Assembly: GCF_012395815.1 (NCBI RefSeq)
Contig: NZ_JAAZQQ010000005.1
Location: 62,001 to 126,000, forward strand
DNA: 64,000 nucleotides
From: Roseicyclus persicicus
GTDB lineage: Bacteria > Pseudomonadota > Alphaproteobacteria > Rhodobacterales > Rhodobacteraceae
Direction: 5' to 3'
Shown here: one piece after another, positions 43,569-53,700 of the stretch
How the letters are laid out: every line of letters begins with the position of its first letter
Position numbering within the stretch: the first letter of the stretch is position 1
Notes under the pieces: generated by a model
Told to the model about the DNA's origin: nothing
What the model saw: only the letters and a program-made list of their open reading frames with translations
Databases searched by the model: none
Made by a program: the position numbers and the translations under genes

Positions 43569-44255
43569 ATGCCCCTGCCCCGGCTGAGCCGGACCATCCC
43601 CCTGCTCGTGGCGCTGATCGGCGTCGGCCCGGCCGCGGCCGATGACATCGCCTGCCCCGGGGCCGCGGTGACGATCCGCGGCGCGGCCCCCGAGATCGCG
43701 GCGCGGCTCTGCGACAGCGCCGGCACGGCAATCGCCGGGCTCACGGCCTGCGGGCTGTCGCAGCGCCGCCCGATCACGGTCGAGGTCGTGCCCGTGGTCT
43801 ACCACCCCTTCGCGATCTGCCTGGCCGCCTTCGACTGCGACTACGACCGGGTGCGGCTGGTGCTGCGCGACGACTATGCCGGGCTGGTGGCCGAAGACGA
43901 CCCCTACGCCCTCCTGCCGCCGGACCGGCTGGTCGCGGCGCTGCTGTCGCACGAGCTGGCCCACGCGCTGGTCTGGCAGACGGCCGAGGGGCGCGCGGTG
44001 CCGCTGGTCGACCACGAATACATCGCCGCGGCGATGGAGCTGGAGGGCATGGCACCCGAAACCCGGCAGACGGTGCTGGACGCCACCGGGCTGACCGGTG
44101 CGGACGAGGGGCGGGTGAACATCAGGACCTACCGGCTGGAGCCGCGCCGTTTCGCCGCCAATGCCTGGCTGCATTTCCGCGAGGACGGCAACGGCTGCGC
44201 CCTGATCGCCGGGCTGGTCGCGGGGACGCGGAGCTTCGAGCCCGGGTCGAAGTGA
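43569..44255 (+). CDS. Exported protein with HExxH zinc-protease motif, function unknown
   Basis: 228 residues from the ATG at 43569, placed by AAGGAG six bases before it. Signal peptide to about residue 25. H128-E129-x-x-H132 in LLSHELAHALVWQ is a zinc-metallopeptidase motif, with possible third ligands E150 (VDHEYIAAAMELEG) or E158. Cysteines at 29, 48, 61, 84 and 90 suggest disulfides. It follows soxT by 27 bases and is probably co-transcribed with soxSRT. I do not recognise a named family. Confidence 0.7.
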   Translation: MPLPRLSRTIPLLVALIGVGPAAADDIACPGAAVTIRGAAPEIAARLCDSAGTAIAGLTACGLSQRRPITVEVVPVVYHPFAICLAAFDCDYDRVRLVLRDDYAGLVAEDDPYALLPPDRLVAALLSHELAHALVWQTAEGRAVPLVDHEYIAAAMELEGMAPETRQTVLDATGLTGADEGRVNIRTYRLEPRRFAANAWLHFREDGNGCALIAGLVAGTRSFEPGSK

Positions 44256-44258
44256 GGC

Positions 44259-44327
44259 GCCAGCCTCTTGCAAGAGGCTGGCCAGACCCTTGCAAGGGTC
44301 TCGCAAGGCCCTTGCAAGGGCCTTGCG
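44259..44327. repeat. Array of three tandem perfect palindromes, 22-bp pitch
   Basis: Between two convergent genes lie perfect palindromes at 44259-44282 (arm GCCAGCCTCTTG), 44284-44301 (arm AGACCCTTG) and 44302-44327 (arm CGCAAGGCCCTTG). All are centred on CTTGCAAG and the centres are exactly 22 bp apart. As RNA they make three hairpins in either direction, and arms of neighbours can pair (CAAGGG with CCCTTG). Likely a bidirectional terminator or a repeat family; the architecture mirrors the array at 22309. Confidence 0.85.
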
Positions 44328-44336
44328 CCGCGCCGG

Positions 44337-45122
44337 TCAGCGGTCGCCGAACATGTTGCCGAGGCCGCCCAGCACCGACCCCTCGCCCTTGGACCCGCCC
44401 GGCCCCGCGGCGCGCAGGATGCGGTCGGCCAGCCGCGAGAACGGCAGGCTCTGCAGGTAGACCGTGCCGGGGCCGCGCAGCGTGGCGAGAAAGATACCCT
44501 CGCCCCCGAACACCATCGACTTGAGGTTGCCCGCGCGCTCGATGTCGTAGCTGACCGTCCCCGACATCGCCGCAAGGCAGCCGGTGTCGACGCGCAGCAC
44601 CTCGCCCGGCTGCAGCTCGCGCCGGATCACCGTGCCGCCGACATGGATGAAGGCCATCCCGTCGCCGCGCAGCCGCTGCAGGATGAAGCCCTCGCCGCCG
44701 AAGAAGCCCACGCCCAGCTTGCGCTGCAGGGCGATGTCGGTCGTCGTCCCGAAGGCCGCGCAGAGAAAGGCGTCCTTCTGGCAGATCAGCTCACCGCCCA
44801 CGGCGGCCATGTCCACGGGAATGATCTTGCCCGGGTAGGGCGCGGCGAAGGCGACGCGCTTCTTGCCCTGCCCGCCGTTGCGGAAATGGGTCATGAAGAT
44901 CGACTCGCCCGTCAGCACGCGCTTGCCGACCGACAGGAGCGAATCCATGATCCCGCCCGAGGGTCGCGCCCCGTCGCCCATCCGGGTCTCGAAGCCGATC
45001 CCGTCCTCCATGTAGTTCATCGCGCCCGCTTCCGCGATGACGACCTCGCCGGGGTCGAGCTCGACCTCCACGATCTGCATGTCATCGCCGAAGATCTCGT
45101 AGTCCACCTCGTGGCATCGCAT
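44337..45122 (-). CDS. TIGR00266/AIM24 family protein
   Basis: 261 residues from the ATG at 45122 ([16 protein letters not shown] is the usual family start; an ATG nine codons earlier is possible). The beta-rich AIM24 repeat shows [46 protein letters not shown], and [22 protein letters not shown]. Family members are cytoplasmic, of unknown function. It lies alone between the palindrome array and ppsA. Confidence 0.82.
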   Translation of the reverse strand: MRCHEVDYEIFGDDMQIVEVELDPGEVVIAEAGAMNYMEDGIGFETRMGDGARPSGGIMDSLLSVGKRVLTGESIFMTHFRNGGQGKKRVAFAAPYPGKIIPVDMAAVGGELICQKDAFLCAAFGTTTDIALQRKLGVGFFGGEGFILQRLRGDGMAFIHVGGTVIRRELQPGEVLRVDTGCLAAMSGTVSYDIERAGNLKSMVFGGEGIFLATLRGPGTVYLQSLPFSRLADRILRAAGPGGSKGEGSVLGGLGNMFGDR

Positions 45123-45237
45123 CGGCAGGGTCCCCTGTTCCGCAATCATCCCGTTGCACGGCGGGCGCCTGCCCCCGGCACAGGCAGCATAGGCCCGCGG
45201 CGCGCGCCGGGAAACGGGGTCGGGGCGGCGGGAATCC

Positions 45238-47613
45238 CTACCCTTTCTCGGCCTCGGCCACGTTGCGCTTCACGTCGAGGAAGCTGTCGGGCGTGACCGA
45301 GATCGAGTCGATCCCGGCCTCGACCAGCAGCCGGGCAAAGGCCGGGTCGTTCGACGGCGCCTGCCCGCAGAGCCCGATCTTGCGCCCCGCCGCCTTGGCC
45401 CGCGCGATGGCCTCGCGGATCATCCACAGGACCGCCGGGTCGCGTTCCTTGAACACATGCGCCAGTTCCCCGCTGTCGCGGTCGACGCCGAGGGTCAGCT
45501 GGGTCAGGTCGTTCGAGCCGATGGAGAAGCCGTCGAAGCGCTCGGCGAACTCGGCCGCCCGGATCACGTTCGACGGGATTTCCGTCATCACGTAGAGCTG
45601 GAGGCCATCCTTCCCCCGTTCCAGCCCGTGGCGTGCCATCACCTCGGCCACGCGGTCGGCCTCCTCGGGCGAGCGGCAGAAGGGCACCATGACGACGGCG
45701 TTGTCGAAGCCCAGCTCGCCCCGGAGCCGCCTCAGCGCCGCGCATTCCAGCGCAAAGCCCCGTTCGTAGAACTCGGAATAGTAGCGCGCCGCGCCGCGCA
45801 GACCGATCATCGGGTTCTCTTCCTCCGGCTCGTAGAGATGCCCGCCCAGAAGCTCGGCGTATTCGTTCGACTTGAAGTCCGACAGCCGGATGATGACCGG
45901 GTTCGGATACCAGATCGCCGCGATGCGCCCGAGCCCGCGGGCCAGCGTCTCCACGAAATACTCGGTGGGGGTGGCGTAGCCGCGGGTCAGCTCGGTGATC
46001 GCGTCCCTGACGCCCGCGTCCGCCAGCGTGGCGTGGTCGAGCAGCGCCAGCGGGTGCGCCTTGATGACGTTCGAGATCAGGAACTCCATCCGCGCAAGCC
46101 CCACCCCGTCGGCCGGCAGCCGCCACCAGCGCGTCGCGGCCGAGGGGTCGGCCACGTTCAGCATCACCTTGGTCCGGGTCTTCGGGATCGCGTCGAGGCT
46201 GATGTCCTCGGTCGAGATCTCGCCGATCCCATCGTAGATCGTGCCCTTGTCGCCCTCGGCGCAGGAGATCGTCAGGTCCTGCCCGTCATGCAGCACATGG
46301 GTCGCCGTGCCGGTGCCCACGATGGCGGGCAGGCCCAGCTCGCGGCTGACGATGGCGGCGTGGCTGGTGCGCCCGCCGTGGTCGGTGACGATGGCCGCCG
46401 CCCGCTTCATGATCGGCACCCAGTCGGGGTCGGTGATCGAGGTCACCAGCACCGAGCCGTCGACGAACTTGTCGATGTCGGCCGCCGACTGGATCAGGCA
46501 GGCCCGCCCCGCCGCCGCCGCGTTGCCGACGCTGAGCCCCTCCAGCAGCTTGGGCCCCGCGGGCTTCACCGTGTAGGACTGCAGGACAGTGCCCGACTTG
46601 CGCGACTGCACCGTCTCGGGCCGGGCCTGCACGATGTAGAGCTCCTGCGTGATCCCGTCCTTGGCCCATTCCATGTCCATGGGCAGGCCGTAGTGGTCCT
46701 CGATGGTCACGGCCATGCGCGCCAGCTCCAGCACCTCGGCATCCGTCAGGGTAAAGCGCGCGCGCTCGGCCTTCGACGTGGGCACGTTGCGCGTGGCCGG
46801 CTCGCCCGGCCGCCCGTGGATCATCTTGATCTCCTTGGCGCCCAGGTCCTTGGCCACGATGGGCGCGAGGCCCGTGTCGGCGAGGAAGGGCTTGAAGACC
46901 ATGAACTCGTCGGGGTCGACGGCGCCCTGCACCACGTTCTCGCCCAGGCCCCAGGCCCCGGTGATGAGCACGAAACGGTCACAGCCGGTCTCGGTGTCGA
47001 TCGAGAACATGACGCCCGAGGACGACAGGTCCGAGCGCACCATCATCTGCACGCCGATGGACAGGGCGACCTCGGAATGGTCGAAGCCCTGCACCCGGCG
47101 GTAGCTGATCGCCCGGTCGGTGAAGAGCGAGGCGTAGCAGCGCCGGCAGGCCGCGATCAGGGCCTCCTCGCCCACCACGTTCAGGTAGGTCTCCTGCTGG
47201 CCGGCGAAGCTTGCGTCCGGCAGGTCCTCGGCGGTGGCCGAGGACCGCACGGCGACCGACGGCGCCGCCTGCCCCAGCCGGGCGGCGAGGTCGCGGTAGG
47301 CGGCGCGGATGTCGGCGGCCACGTCCTCGGGCCAGTGCCCGCGCAGGAAGGCCGCGCGGAGCGTGCCGCCCACCTCCTGCAGGCTGGCGCGGCCGGCCTC
47401 CAGCTCGGCCACCTGCTCGGCGATCACCGCGCCCAGCCCGTTCGCCGCCACGAAGGCGCGGTAGGCGTCCGACGTGGTGGCAAAGCCCGGCGGCACCCGG
47501 ATGCCCTTGGCGCCGAGGGTCGAGATCATCTCGCCCAGCGACGAGTTCTTGCCGCCGACCAGCGCCACGTCCTCGCGCTTGAGCGCCTCGTACCAGATCA
47601 GGTTGGCCGGCAT
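45238..47613 (-). CDS. ppsA: Phosphoenolpyruvate synthase (pyruvate, water dikinase)
   Basis: 791 residues from the ATG at 47613 with GAAGGGAGA upstream. N-terminal ATP-grasp ([32 protein letters not shown]), central phospho-histidine domain ([23 protein letters not shown]) and C-terminal PEP domain ending with GLCGQAPSN (catalytic Cys). Makes PEP from pyruvate, ATP and water for gluconeogenesis, which fits growth on C2/C3 units through the operon at 6052. Divergent from the P-type ATPase, with an FNR-like site between. Confidence 0.95.
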   Translation of the reverse strand: MPANLIWYEALKREDVALVGGKNSSLGEMISTLGAKGIRVPPGFATTSDAYRAFVAANGLGAVIAEQVAELEAGRASLQEVGGTLRAAFLRGHWPEDVAADIRAAYRDLAARLGQAAPSVAVRSSATAEDLPDASFAGQQETYLNVVGEEALIAACRRCYASLFTDRAISYRRVQGFDHSEVALSIGVQMMVRSDLSSSGVMFSIDTETGCDRFVLITGAWGLGENVVQGAVDPDEFMVFKPFLADTGLAPIVAKDLGAKEIKMIHGRPGEPATRNVPTSKAERARFTLTDAEVLELARMAVTIEDHYGLPMDMEWAKDGITQELYIVQARPETVQSRKSGTVLQSYTVKPAGPKLLEGLSVGNAAAAGRACLIQSAADIDKFVDGSVLVTSITDPDWVPIMKRAAAIVTDHGGRTSHAAIVSRELGLPAIVGTGTATHVLHDGQDLTISCAEGDKGTIYDGIGEISTEDISLDAIPKTRTKVMLNVADPSAATRWWRLPADGVGLARMEFLISNVIKAHPLALLDHATLADAGVRDAITELTRGYATPTEYFVETLARGLGRIAAIWYPNPVIIRLSDFKSNEYAELLGGHLYEPEEENPMIGLRGAARYYSEFYERGFALECAALRRLRGELGFDNAVVMVPFCRSPEEADRVAEVMARHGLERGKDGLQLYVMTEIPSNVIRAAEFAERFDGFSIGSNDLTQLTLGVDRDSGELAHVFKERDPAVLWMIREAIARAKAAGRKIGLCGQAPSNDPAFARLLVEAGIDSISVTPDSFLDVKRNVAEAEKG

Positions 47614-47666
47614 CGCTGTCTCCCTTCGTGTGTCGCGCCCCGCTCCCGCCCGCACCCTAGGCCCCC

Positions 47667-47711
47667 GCGGCCGATCCCGGCCTTGACCGGTGTCAAACCG
47701 GGATCGGCCGC
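47667..47711. promoter_or_regulatory. FNR-type site centred in a 45-bp inverted repeat
   Basis: TTGACCGGTGTCAA (47683-47696) is a symmetrical FNR/FixK-class site. Around it lie perfect 14-bp arms GCGGCCGATCCCGG (47667-47680) and CCGGGATCGGCCGC (47698-47711); the two dyads share their centre within half a base. Located 54 bases from the ppsA start and 46 from the P-ATPase start, it can control both. Confidence 0.6.
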
Positions 47712-47756
47712 CGTGGCGTAGGATCGCCGCGGGACAGGACGGGGTCAGGAGGCGCG

Positions 47757-50327
47757 GTGCAGACCGGACGACGAACGCGGGGCGCGGCGGCGGGCCTGAC
47801 CGCGGCCGAGGTGGCGGCGGCGCGCGCGGCGCATGGCTGGAACGCCCTGCCCGAGCCGCCGGCGGTGTCGGCGCTGGCGGTGCTGGCGCGGCAGGTCACG
47901 GGGCTTCTGGTGCTGATGCTGGTGGGCGCGGGGCTGATCGCGCTGGCGCTGGGCGAACACATCGACGCGCTCGCCATCGGGGCGGTCGTGGTCCTGAACG
48001 CGGCGTTGGGCTTCGCGCAGGAATGGAAGGCCGAGCGCGCCATGCTGGCCCTGCGGGCGATGATGGCGCCCCAGGCCACGGTGATCCGCGACGGCCGCGA
48101 ACAGGCGATCCCCGCCCGCGAGCTGGTGCCGGGCGACCTGCTGCTGCTGGCCGAGGGCGACCGGGTGCCGGCCGACGCCGAGATCCTGGCCGAGGCGGGC
48201 CTGCGGCTGGACGAGTCCGTCCTGACGGGGGAATCGGTGCCGGTGTCCAAGCCGCCGGGCGAGACGGCCTTCGGCGGCACCACGGTCACGGGCGGCCATG
48301 CCGAGGCGCGGGTGACGCGGATCGGGGCGGCGACGGAATTCGGCCAGGTGGCCGAGCTGACCGGCCGCGTGGAGCGCGGCCCGACCACGCTGCAGCGGGC
48401 GCTGGGGCAGCTGGCCCGGCAGCTGGGCTGGATCGCGCTGGCCGTGGCGGGGCTGGTGGCCGCGATGGGCGCGTGGCGCGGGCTCGAGACGCTGCAGGTG
48501 GTGATGCTGGGCCTGTCGATGGCGGTGGCGATGGTGCCCGAGGGGCTGCCCGCCGTGGTCACGGTGACGCTGGCGCTGGGCGCGGGGGCGATGGCGCGGC
48601 GGAACGCGCTGGTGCGGCACCTGCAGGCGGTCGAGACCCTGGGCGCGGCCAGCGTGATCTGCACCGACAAGACCGGCACCCTGACCGAGAACGCGATGAC
48701 CGTGCGGCAGGTCTGGACCGCGGCGGGCAGCTACACCGCCACCGGCCGCGGCCACGACCCCACCGGCCATGTCGAGACCGGGGGCGCCAAGCGGCGGGCG
48801 GGCGACGACCCCCTGCTGGCGCAGCTCTGCGAGGTGGCGCTGGGCTGCACCCACGCCCGGCTGTCGCGCGCGGGCGAGCGCTGGGAGGCGCTGGGCGACC
48901 CGACCGAGGTGGCGCTGATCGTGCTGGCGCACAAGGCCTGGGCCGCGGCGCCCGACCCCGACGCGCTGATGGAGGAGCTGCCCTTCACCTCCGAGCGCAA
49001 GCGGATGAGCGTGCTGGTCCGCGGCACGCCGGCCAACCGCGTTCTGACCAAGGGCGCGCCCGAGCTGGTGCTGGAGCACTGCAGCCGCATCGCCACCGCC
49101 GGGGGCGCCGTCCCCCTGACCCCGGCCCGCGCCGAGGAGGTCCGCGCCGTCGCGACGGCGCTGGCCGAGGAGGGGCTGCGCGTCATCGCGCTGGCCGCCC
49201 GCGACACCGACGAGGACCGGATCGCCGAGACCGACCTGACGCTGCTGGGGTTGGCCGGCCTGATCGACCCGCCGCGCGCCGGCGTGGCCGAGGCCATCGC
49301 CGCGGCGCAGGCGGCGGGCATCCGCACCGTGATGATCACCGGCGACCACCCCGCCACGGCGCAGGCCATCGCCCGCAGCCTCGGCCTGCCCGCCGAAACG
49401 GTCGTGACCGGCGCCGAGGTCGCGGCGATGGACGACGCCGCCCTGTCGGCCACCGTCGCCGGGCCGGTCGCCTTCGCCCGCGTCTCGCCCGGCGACAAGC
49501 TGCGCATCATCGCCGCCCTGCAGGCCCGCGGCGAGACCGTGGGCATGACCGGCGACGGGGTCAACGACGCCCCGGCGCTGCGCCGCGCCGACATCGGCAT
49601 CGCCATGGGCATCCGCGGCACCGAGGTCGCCAAGGACGCCGCCGACCTCGTCCTGCTCGACGACAACTACGCCACCATCGTCGGCGCCATCGCCGAGGGC
49701 CGGCGCCAGTTCGACAACACGCGCAAGTTCGTGCGCTACCTGCTGGCGTCCAACGCGGGCGAGGTGGTGGCGCTGCTGGTCAACACCGCGATGCGGGCGC
49801 CGCTGATCTTCCTGCCGACGCAGATCCTGTGGATGAACCTGATCACCGACGGGGTCACGGCGGTGGCGCTGGGGCTGGAGCCGCCCGAGGGGGCGCAGAT
49901 GCGCGACCCGCCGCGCCCCCGCGCCACGCGCATCCTGCCCCTGTCCTCGCTGCCGCTGATCCTGGGCTTCGGCCTCTACACGGGGCTGGCCAGCCTGTGG
50001 ATCTTCGAGCGCCTCCTGCCGCAGGGCGAGGACCTCGCGCGCACCGCCGCCTTCACCGCCATGGTGGTGTTCGAGAAGGCCAGCGTCTTTGCCTTCCGCT
50101 CGCTGCGCACGCCGGGCTGGCGGCTGGGCTACCTCGGCAATCCCGCGCTGCTCGTGGCCTTCGCCGCGATGCTGGCGCTGCAGGTCGTGGCGGTCTACTG
50201 GGCGCCGCTGCAGGTGCTGCTGCAGACGGTGCCGATCGGCTGGGCCGAGTGGGGCCTGATCGCGGGTCTGGCCCTGCCGCTCCTCGTGGTGCCCGAGCTG
50301 TGGAAGACGCTGCGCCGGGGCCGGTGA
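47757..50327 (+). CDS. P-type ATPase, calcium/cation type (P2)
   Basis: 856 residues from a GTG at 47757, preceded by CAGGAGG. Cation ATPase N-terminus (GLTAAEVAAARAAHGWNALP), actuator LTGESVPVSK, helix 4 VPEGLPAVVTV, phosphorylated Asp D304 in CTDKTGTLT, nucleotide domain with KGAPE, and MTGDGVNDAPAL. The helix-4 VPEGLP and MNLITDGVTAVALGLEPPE are the SERCA/PMR1-like P2 signature, so calcium is most likely, manganese possible. Membrane pump exporting the cation. Confidence 0.9.
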   Translation: MQTGRRTRGAAAGLTAAEVAAARAAHGWNALPEPPAVSALAVLARQVTGLLVLMLVGAGLIALALGEHIDALAIGAVVVLNAALGFAQEWKAERAMLALRAMMAPQATVIRDGREQAIPARELVPGDLLLLAEGDRVPADAEILAEAGLRLDESVLTGESVPVSKPPGETAFGGTTVTGGHAEARVTRIGAATEFGQVAELTGRVERGPTTLQRALGQLARQLGWIALAVAGLVAAMGAWRGLETLQVVMLGLSMAVAMVPEGLPAVVTVTLALGAGAMARRNALVRHLQAVETLGAASVICTDKTGTLTENAMTVRQVWTAAGSYTATGRGHDPTGHVETGGAKRRAGDDPLLAQLCEVALGCTHARLSRAGERWEALGDPTEVALIVLAHKAWAAAPDPDALMEELPFTSERKRMSVLVRGTPANRVLTKGAPELVLEHCSRIATAGGAVPLTPARAEEVRAVATALAEEGLRVIALAARDTDEDRIAETDLTLLGLAGLIDPPRAGVAEAIAAAQAAGIRTVMITGDHPATAQAIARSLGLPAETVVTGAEVAAMDDAALSATVAGPVAFARVSPGDKLRIIAALQARGETVGMTGDGVNDAPALRRADIGIAMGIRGTEVAKDAADLVLLDDNYATIVGAIAEGRRQFDNTRKFVRYLLASNAGEVVALLVNTAMRAPLIFLPTQILWMNLITDGVTAVALGLEPPEGAQMRDPPRPRATRILPLSSLPLILGFGLYTGLASLWIFERLLPQGEDLARTAAFTAMVVFEKASVFAFRSLRTPGWRLGYLGNPALLVAFAAMLALQVVAVYWAPLQVLLQTVPIGWAEWGLIAGLALPLLVVPELWKTLRRGR

Positions 50328-50333
50328 CGCGCC

Positions 50334-52097
50334 TCAGCCCCAGACCAGCGGCACCAGCAGCAGGAGCAGGCCGTTGCAGATCAGCGTCAGCGGCAGGCCC
50401 GCGCGGACGTAGTCGAGGAACCGGTAGCGGCCCGCGTCGTAGACCAGCAGGCAGGCGGGTTCGAGCGGCGAGAGGAAGGACATCGAGGCCGACAGCGTCA
50501 CCAGGATGGCCAGCATCCGCGGGTCGAGGCCCAGCCCGTCGGCCGCCGCCACCGCGATCGGGATCACGGTCAGCGCGGCGGCGGCGTTCGACATCGGCTG
50601 GGTCAGGACCACGGTCAGCAGGCTCAGCCCCGCCATCGCCGCCAGCGGCCCGAAGGGCGCGGCCAGCCCCACCACATAGCCGGCCAGGTACTCCGCCGCG
50701 CCGGTGTCCTGCATGGCGAGGCCAAAGCCCGACATCGCCGCGATCAGCACCAGCAGCCGCCACTCGATCACCCGGTACGCCTCGGCCATGTCGAGGTTGC
50801 CGGCCACCACGACCACCAGCACCGCGACCAAAAACGCCAGCGACAGCGGCACCACGCCGAAGGCCCCGAGCAGCAGCGCCGCGGCCATGGCGGCCAGCGC
50901 CGCACCGCCCTCGCGGCGGGTGACGACGGCGGCGTCGACGCGGCTGAGCACGCGCAGGTCGGGCGAGGCCCCCAGCCGCACGACCTCGTCCTCGGGGGCC
51001 TCCAGCAGCATCAGGTCGCCCGCGCGCAGGCGCAGGTTCTCGATCCGGGCCGGGCGGCTGCGGTCGCGGCGCCAGATCGCCAGCACAACCGCGCGGTGGC
51101 GGTCGAACACGCCGGTCCGGCGCAGGGTCTGGCCGGCCAGCCGGGACTGCGGGGCGATCACCGCCTCGGCCAGCACCGGCTCGGCCTCGTCCCGCGGGGC
51201 CCGCGCCCCGTCGAGGTCCGGCTCCAGCACGACATCGGGCGAGCGGCGCAGCTTGAGGATGCCGTCGCGGGTGGCGCGCACGATCAGCCGGTCGCCCTCG
51301 CGCAGCTTGCGCGCGGGGTGCGGGGCCAGCCGCTCTCCGTCCCGCTCCACCGCGAGAAGGTCGGCCTCGAACGCGTCGAAGCCGGCCTCGGCCACGGTCC
51401 GGCCGATCATGGCAGAGCCCTCGGCCAGGCCGAGCGTGGTGAAGAAGCCGCGCGGCTCGGCCCCGTCCCCCGCCGCGACCGGGCGCCGCGCGGGCAGGAG
51501 CGCGAAGCCGGGCAGCGCGAGCCACAGCAGGCCCGACAGCGCGACCGCCGCGCCGACGCCCAGGAACTCGAACAGGCCGAAGGGCTGCAAGCCCAGCCGC
51601 TCGGCCATGGCGCTGCCGGCGAGGTTCGCGGACGTGCCGATCAGCGTGCCCGCGCCCCCCAGCATCGAGGCGAAGGCCAGCGGCATCAGCACGCGGCTGG
51701 GGCTGATGGCGGCGCGCCGCGCGGTCTCGATCGCGGCGGGCATCAGGACGGCGGTGGTGGTGGTGTTGCTGAACAGGCTGGAACTGCCGGCCGACAGCAT
51801 CAGCAGCGACAGGAGCGCCCCGCGCGGCCGGCCGCCCCCGACCCGGTGCGCGAGCCGGCCCAGCCCGTCCAGCACGCCGGACTTCACCACCGCCCCGGCC
51901 AGGACCATCACCGCGGCCAGCAGGATGATGATCTCGCTGCCGAAGCCCGCGAAGGCCTCGGCCGGTGTCAGGACGCCGGTCGCCACCAGCGCCGACAGGA
52001 GCGACAGCGCGGTCACGTCCGCCGGAAGCGCCTCGGTGGCGAACAGCACCATGCCCGCCACCAGAAGCCCCAGCACGATCGCAATCTCAACCGTCAT
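50334..52097 (-). CDS. SLC13/DASS-type permease with two TrkA-C domains
   Basis: 587 residues: about five N-terminal helices with SNTTTTAVLMPAAIE and GTLIGTSANLAGS (the family NTT/T-S-N motif), two cytoplasmic RCK_C/TrkA-C domains (about 210-385; EGDRLIVRATRDGI and AGDLMLLEAPEDEV), then helices with LTQPMSNAAAALTVIPIA. Anion or dicarboxylate/sulfate transporters have this plan. It lies 73 bases downstream of tctA on the same strand; the substrate is not evident. Confidence 0.85.
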   Translation of the reverse strand: MTVEIAIVLGLLVAGMVLFATEALPADVTALSLLSALVATGVLTPAEAFAGFGSEIIILLAAVMVLAGAVVKSGVLDGLGRLAHRVGGGRPRGALLSLLMLSAGSSSLFSNTTTTAVLMPAAIETARRAAISPSRVLMPLAFASMLGGAGTLIGTSANLAGSAMAERLGLQPFGLFEFLGVGAAVALSGLLWLALPGFALLPARRPVAAGDGAEPRGFFTTLGLAEGSAMIGRTVAEAGFDAFEADLLAVERDGERLAPHPARKLREGDRLIVRATRDGILKLRRSPDVVLEPDLDGARAPRDEAEPVLAEAVIAPQSRLAGQTLRRTGVFDRHRAVVLAIWRRDRSRPARIENLRLRAGDLMLLEAPEDEVVRLGASPDLRVLSRVDAAVVTRREGGAALAAMAAALLLGAFGVVPLSLAFLVAVLVVVVAGNLDMAEAYRVIEWRLLVLIAAMSGFGLAMQDTGAAEYLAGYVVGLAAPFGPLAAMAGLSLLTVVLTQPMSNAAAALTVIPIAVAAADGLGLDPRMLAILVTLSASMSFLSPLEPACLLVYDAGRYRFLDYVRAGLPLTLICNGLLLLLVPLVWG

Positions 52098-52170
52098 CCC
52101 CCGCCCCTCCGCGGTGCCCGTCGGCGGCCAGCCTAGCGGGCCGGACCGCCGATGGGAACGGCGTGGCAGG

Positions 52171-53688
52171 TCAGGCGGCGCCGTCGCGCCCGGGCTTGCG
52201 CGGGCGCAGGAGCTTGAGCGCCGGCAGCAGGATCAGGATGATCGCCACCACCGTGATCGGCCCCGCGATGGGCCGGGTGAAGAAGATCGTCGGATCGCCC
52301 TGCGACAGCAGCAGCGACTGCCGCAGCGTCGGCTCGGCGATCGGGCCAAGCACGATGGCCAGCACCGCCGGCGCCAGCGGGTAGTCGAGCCGCCGAAGCA
52401 CGAAGGCGCCGAGGCCGAACACCAAGATCATCCAGATGTCGAACATGTCGCGCGTCGCGGCGTAGCCGCCGATCACCGACAGCACGAAGATCACCGGCGC
52501 GAGGATCGTGAAGGGCATCCGCAGCATCCAGATGAACACCGGGATGAAGGCGAGGTTGATCAGGAGCGCGGCCACGTTCGAGACGTAGAACGACCCGATC
52601 AGGCCCCAGACGAATTCCGTCTCCTCGATGAACAGGCGCGGGCCGGGGGTCAGGCCCCAGATCACCATGCCGCCGAGCAGGATCGCCGTGGTGGGCGATC
52701 CGGGAATGCCCAGCGTCAGCATCGGCAGCATGGAGCCCGTCGAGGCCGAGTTGTTGGCCGCCTCGGGCGCGGCGATGCCGTCGACCTCGCCGCGGCCGAA
52801 GTTCTGCGGCCTGCGCGAGGTCATCTTGGCGACGCCATAGGCCATCAGTGCGGCGGGCGTCGCGCCCGCGGCGGGCAGGATGCCGACGAAGAAGCCGAGC
52901 AGCGAGCCGATGCCCATGCCCTTCCAGCCCTTGCGCGTGGCCTCGGCGGTGTCCGCGACCATGCCCTTGGCGGTCATCTTGGGCGTGGTGTTCTCGACCT
53001 CGCCGCGGGTCTGCTCGATGGTCCAGAGCATCTCGCCGATGCCGTAGACGCCGATCGCCAGCACGAGGAAGCCGATGCCCTGCAGGAAGCCGTTGATGTC
53101 GAACAGCACCAGCCGGGGCGCGCCCGAGATCTGGTCGAAGCCGATGGCGCCCAGCACGAGGCCGAAGCAGATCGAGAAGATCGTCTTGGGAATGTCGTCG
53201 GTGCCGAGACCGACGAAGGTGGCAAACGCCAGCAGCATCAGCGCGAAGATCTCGGGCGGACCGAAGGACAGGGCCACCCCGGCCAGGAGCGGCGCGAAGC
53301 CGGTGAAGATGATGTTGGCGACGGTCCCGCCGACGAAGCTGGCCACCGCGGCCGTGACCAGCGCAAGGCTCGCCCGCCCCTGCATCGCCAGCGGCCTGCC
53401 GTCGAAGGTGGTCGCCACCGCCGTCGAGGCGCCGGGGATGCCCAGCGTGATCGACGAGATGGCGCCGCCGTACATCGCCCCGTAGTAGATCGCGGCGAGA
53501 AAGATGATCGCGCCCGTCGGCGGCACGAGGAAGGTGATCGGCAACAGGATCGCCACCCCGTTGACCGAGCCGAGGCCGGGCATGGCCCCGATGAACAGCC
53601 CGAGCGTCACGCCGACCAGGATCAGCACGAGGTTCAGCGGCTGCAAGGCGATCAGCACGCCGTCGAAAAGAAGGCCAAGGATTTCCAT
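52171..53688 (-). CDS. tctA: Tripartite tricarboxylate transporter, large permease TctA
   Basis: 505 residues, about twelve helices. TctA marks: GAMPGLGSVNGVAILLPITF near the N-terminus, LGIPGASTAVATTFDG, PAAGATPAALMAYGVAKM and LTLGIPGSPTTAILLGGMVIWGL. Uses ion gradients to import a carboxylate captured by TctC. Confidence 0.93.
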   Translation of the reverse strand: MEILGLLFDGVLIALQPLNLVLILVGVTLGLFIGAMPGLGSVNGVAILLPITFLVPPTGAIIFLAAIYYGAMYGGAISSITLGIPGASTAVATTFDGRPLAMQGRASLALVTAAVASFVGGTVANIIFTGFAPLLAGVALSFGPPEIFALMLLAFATFVGLGTDDIPKTIFSICFGLVLGAIGFDQISGAPRLVLFDINGFLQGIGFLVLAIGVYGIGEMLWTIEQTRGEVENTTPKMTAKGMVADTAEATRKGWKGMGIGSLLGFFVGILPAAGATPAALMAYGVAKMTSRRPQNFGRGEVDGIAAPEAANNSASTGSMLPMLTLGIPGSPTTAILLGGMVIWGLTPGPRLFIEETEFVWGLIGSFYVSNVAALLINLAFIPVFIWMLRMPFTILAPVIFVLSVIGGYAATRDMFDIWMILVFGLGAFVLRRLDYPLAPAVLAIVLGPIAEPTLRQSLLLSQGDPTIFFTRPIAGPITVVAIILILLPALKLLRPRKPGRDGAA

Positions 53689-53700
53689 ATCGGGGTGCGC

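Noticed and set aside
44259-44327. CRISPR-like repeats
   Set aside because: The units are palindromes directly abutting at 22 bp with no spacers, and there are no cas genes.
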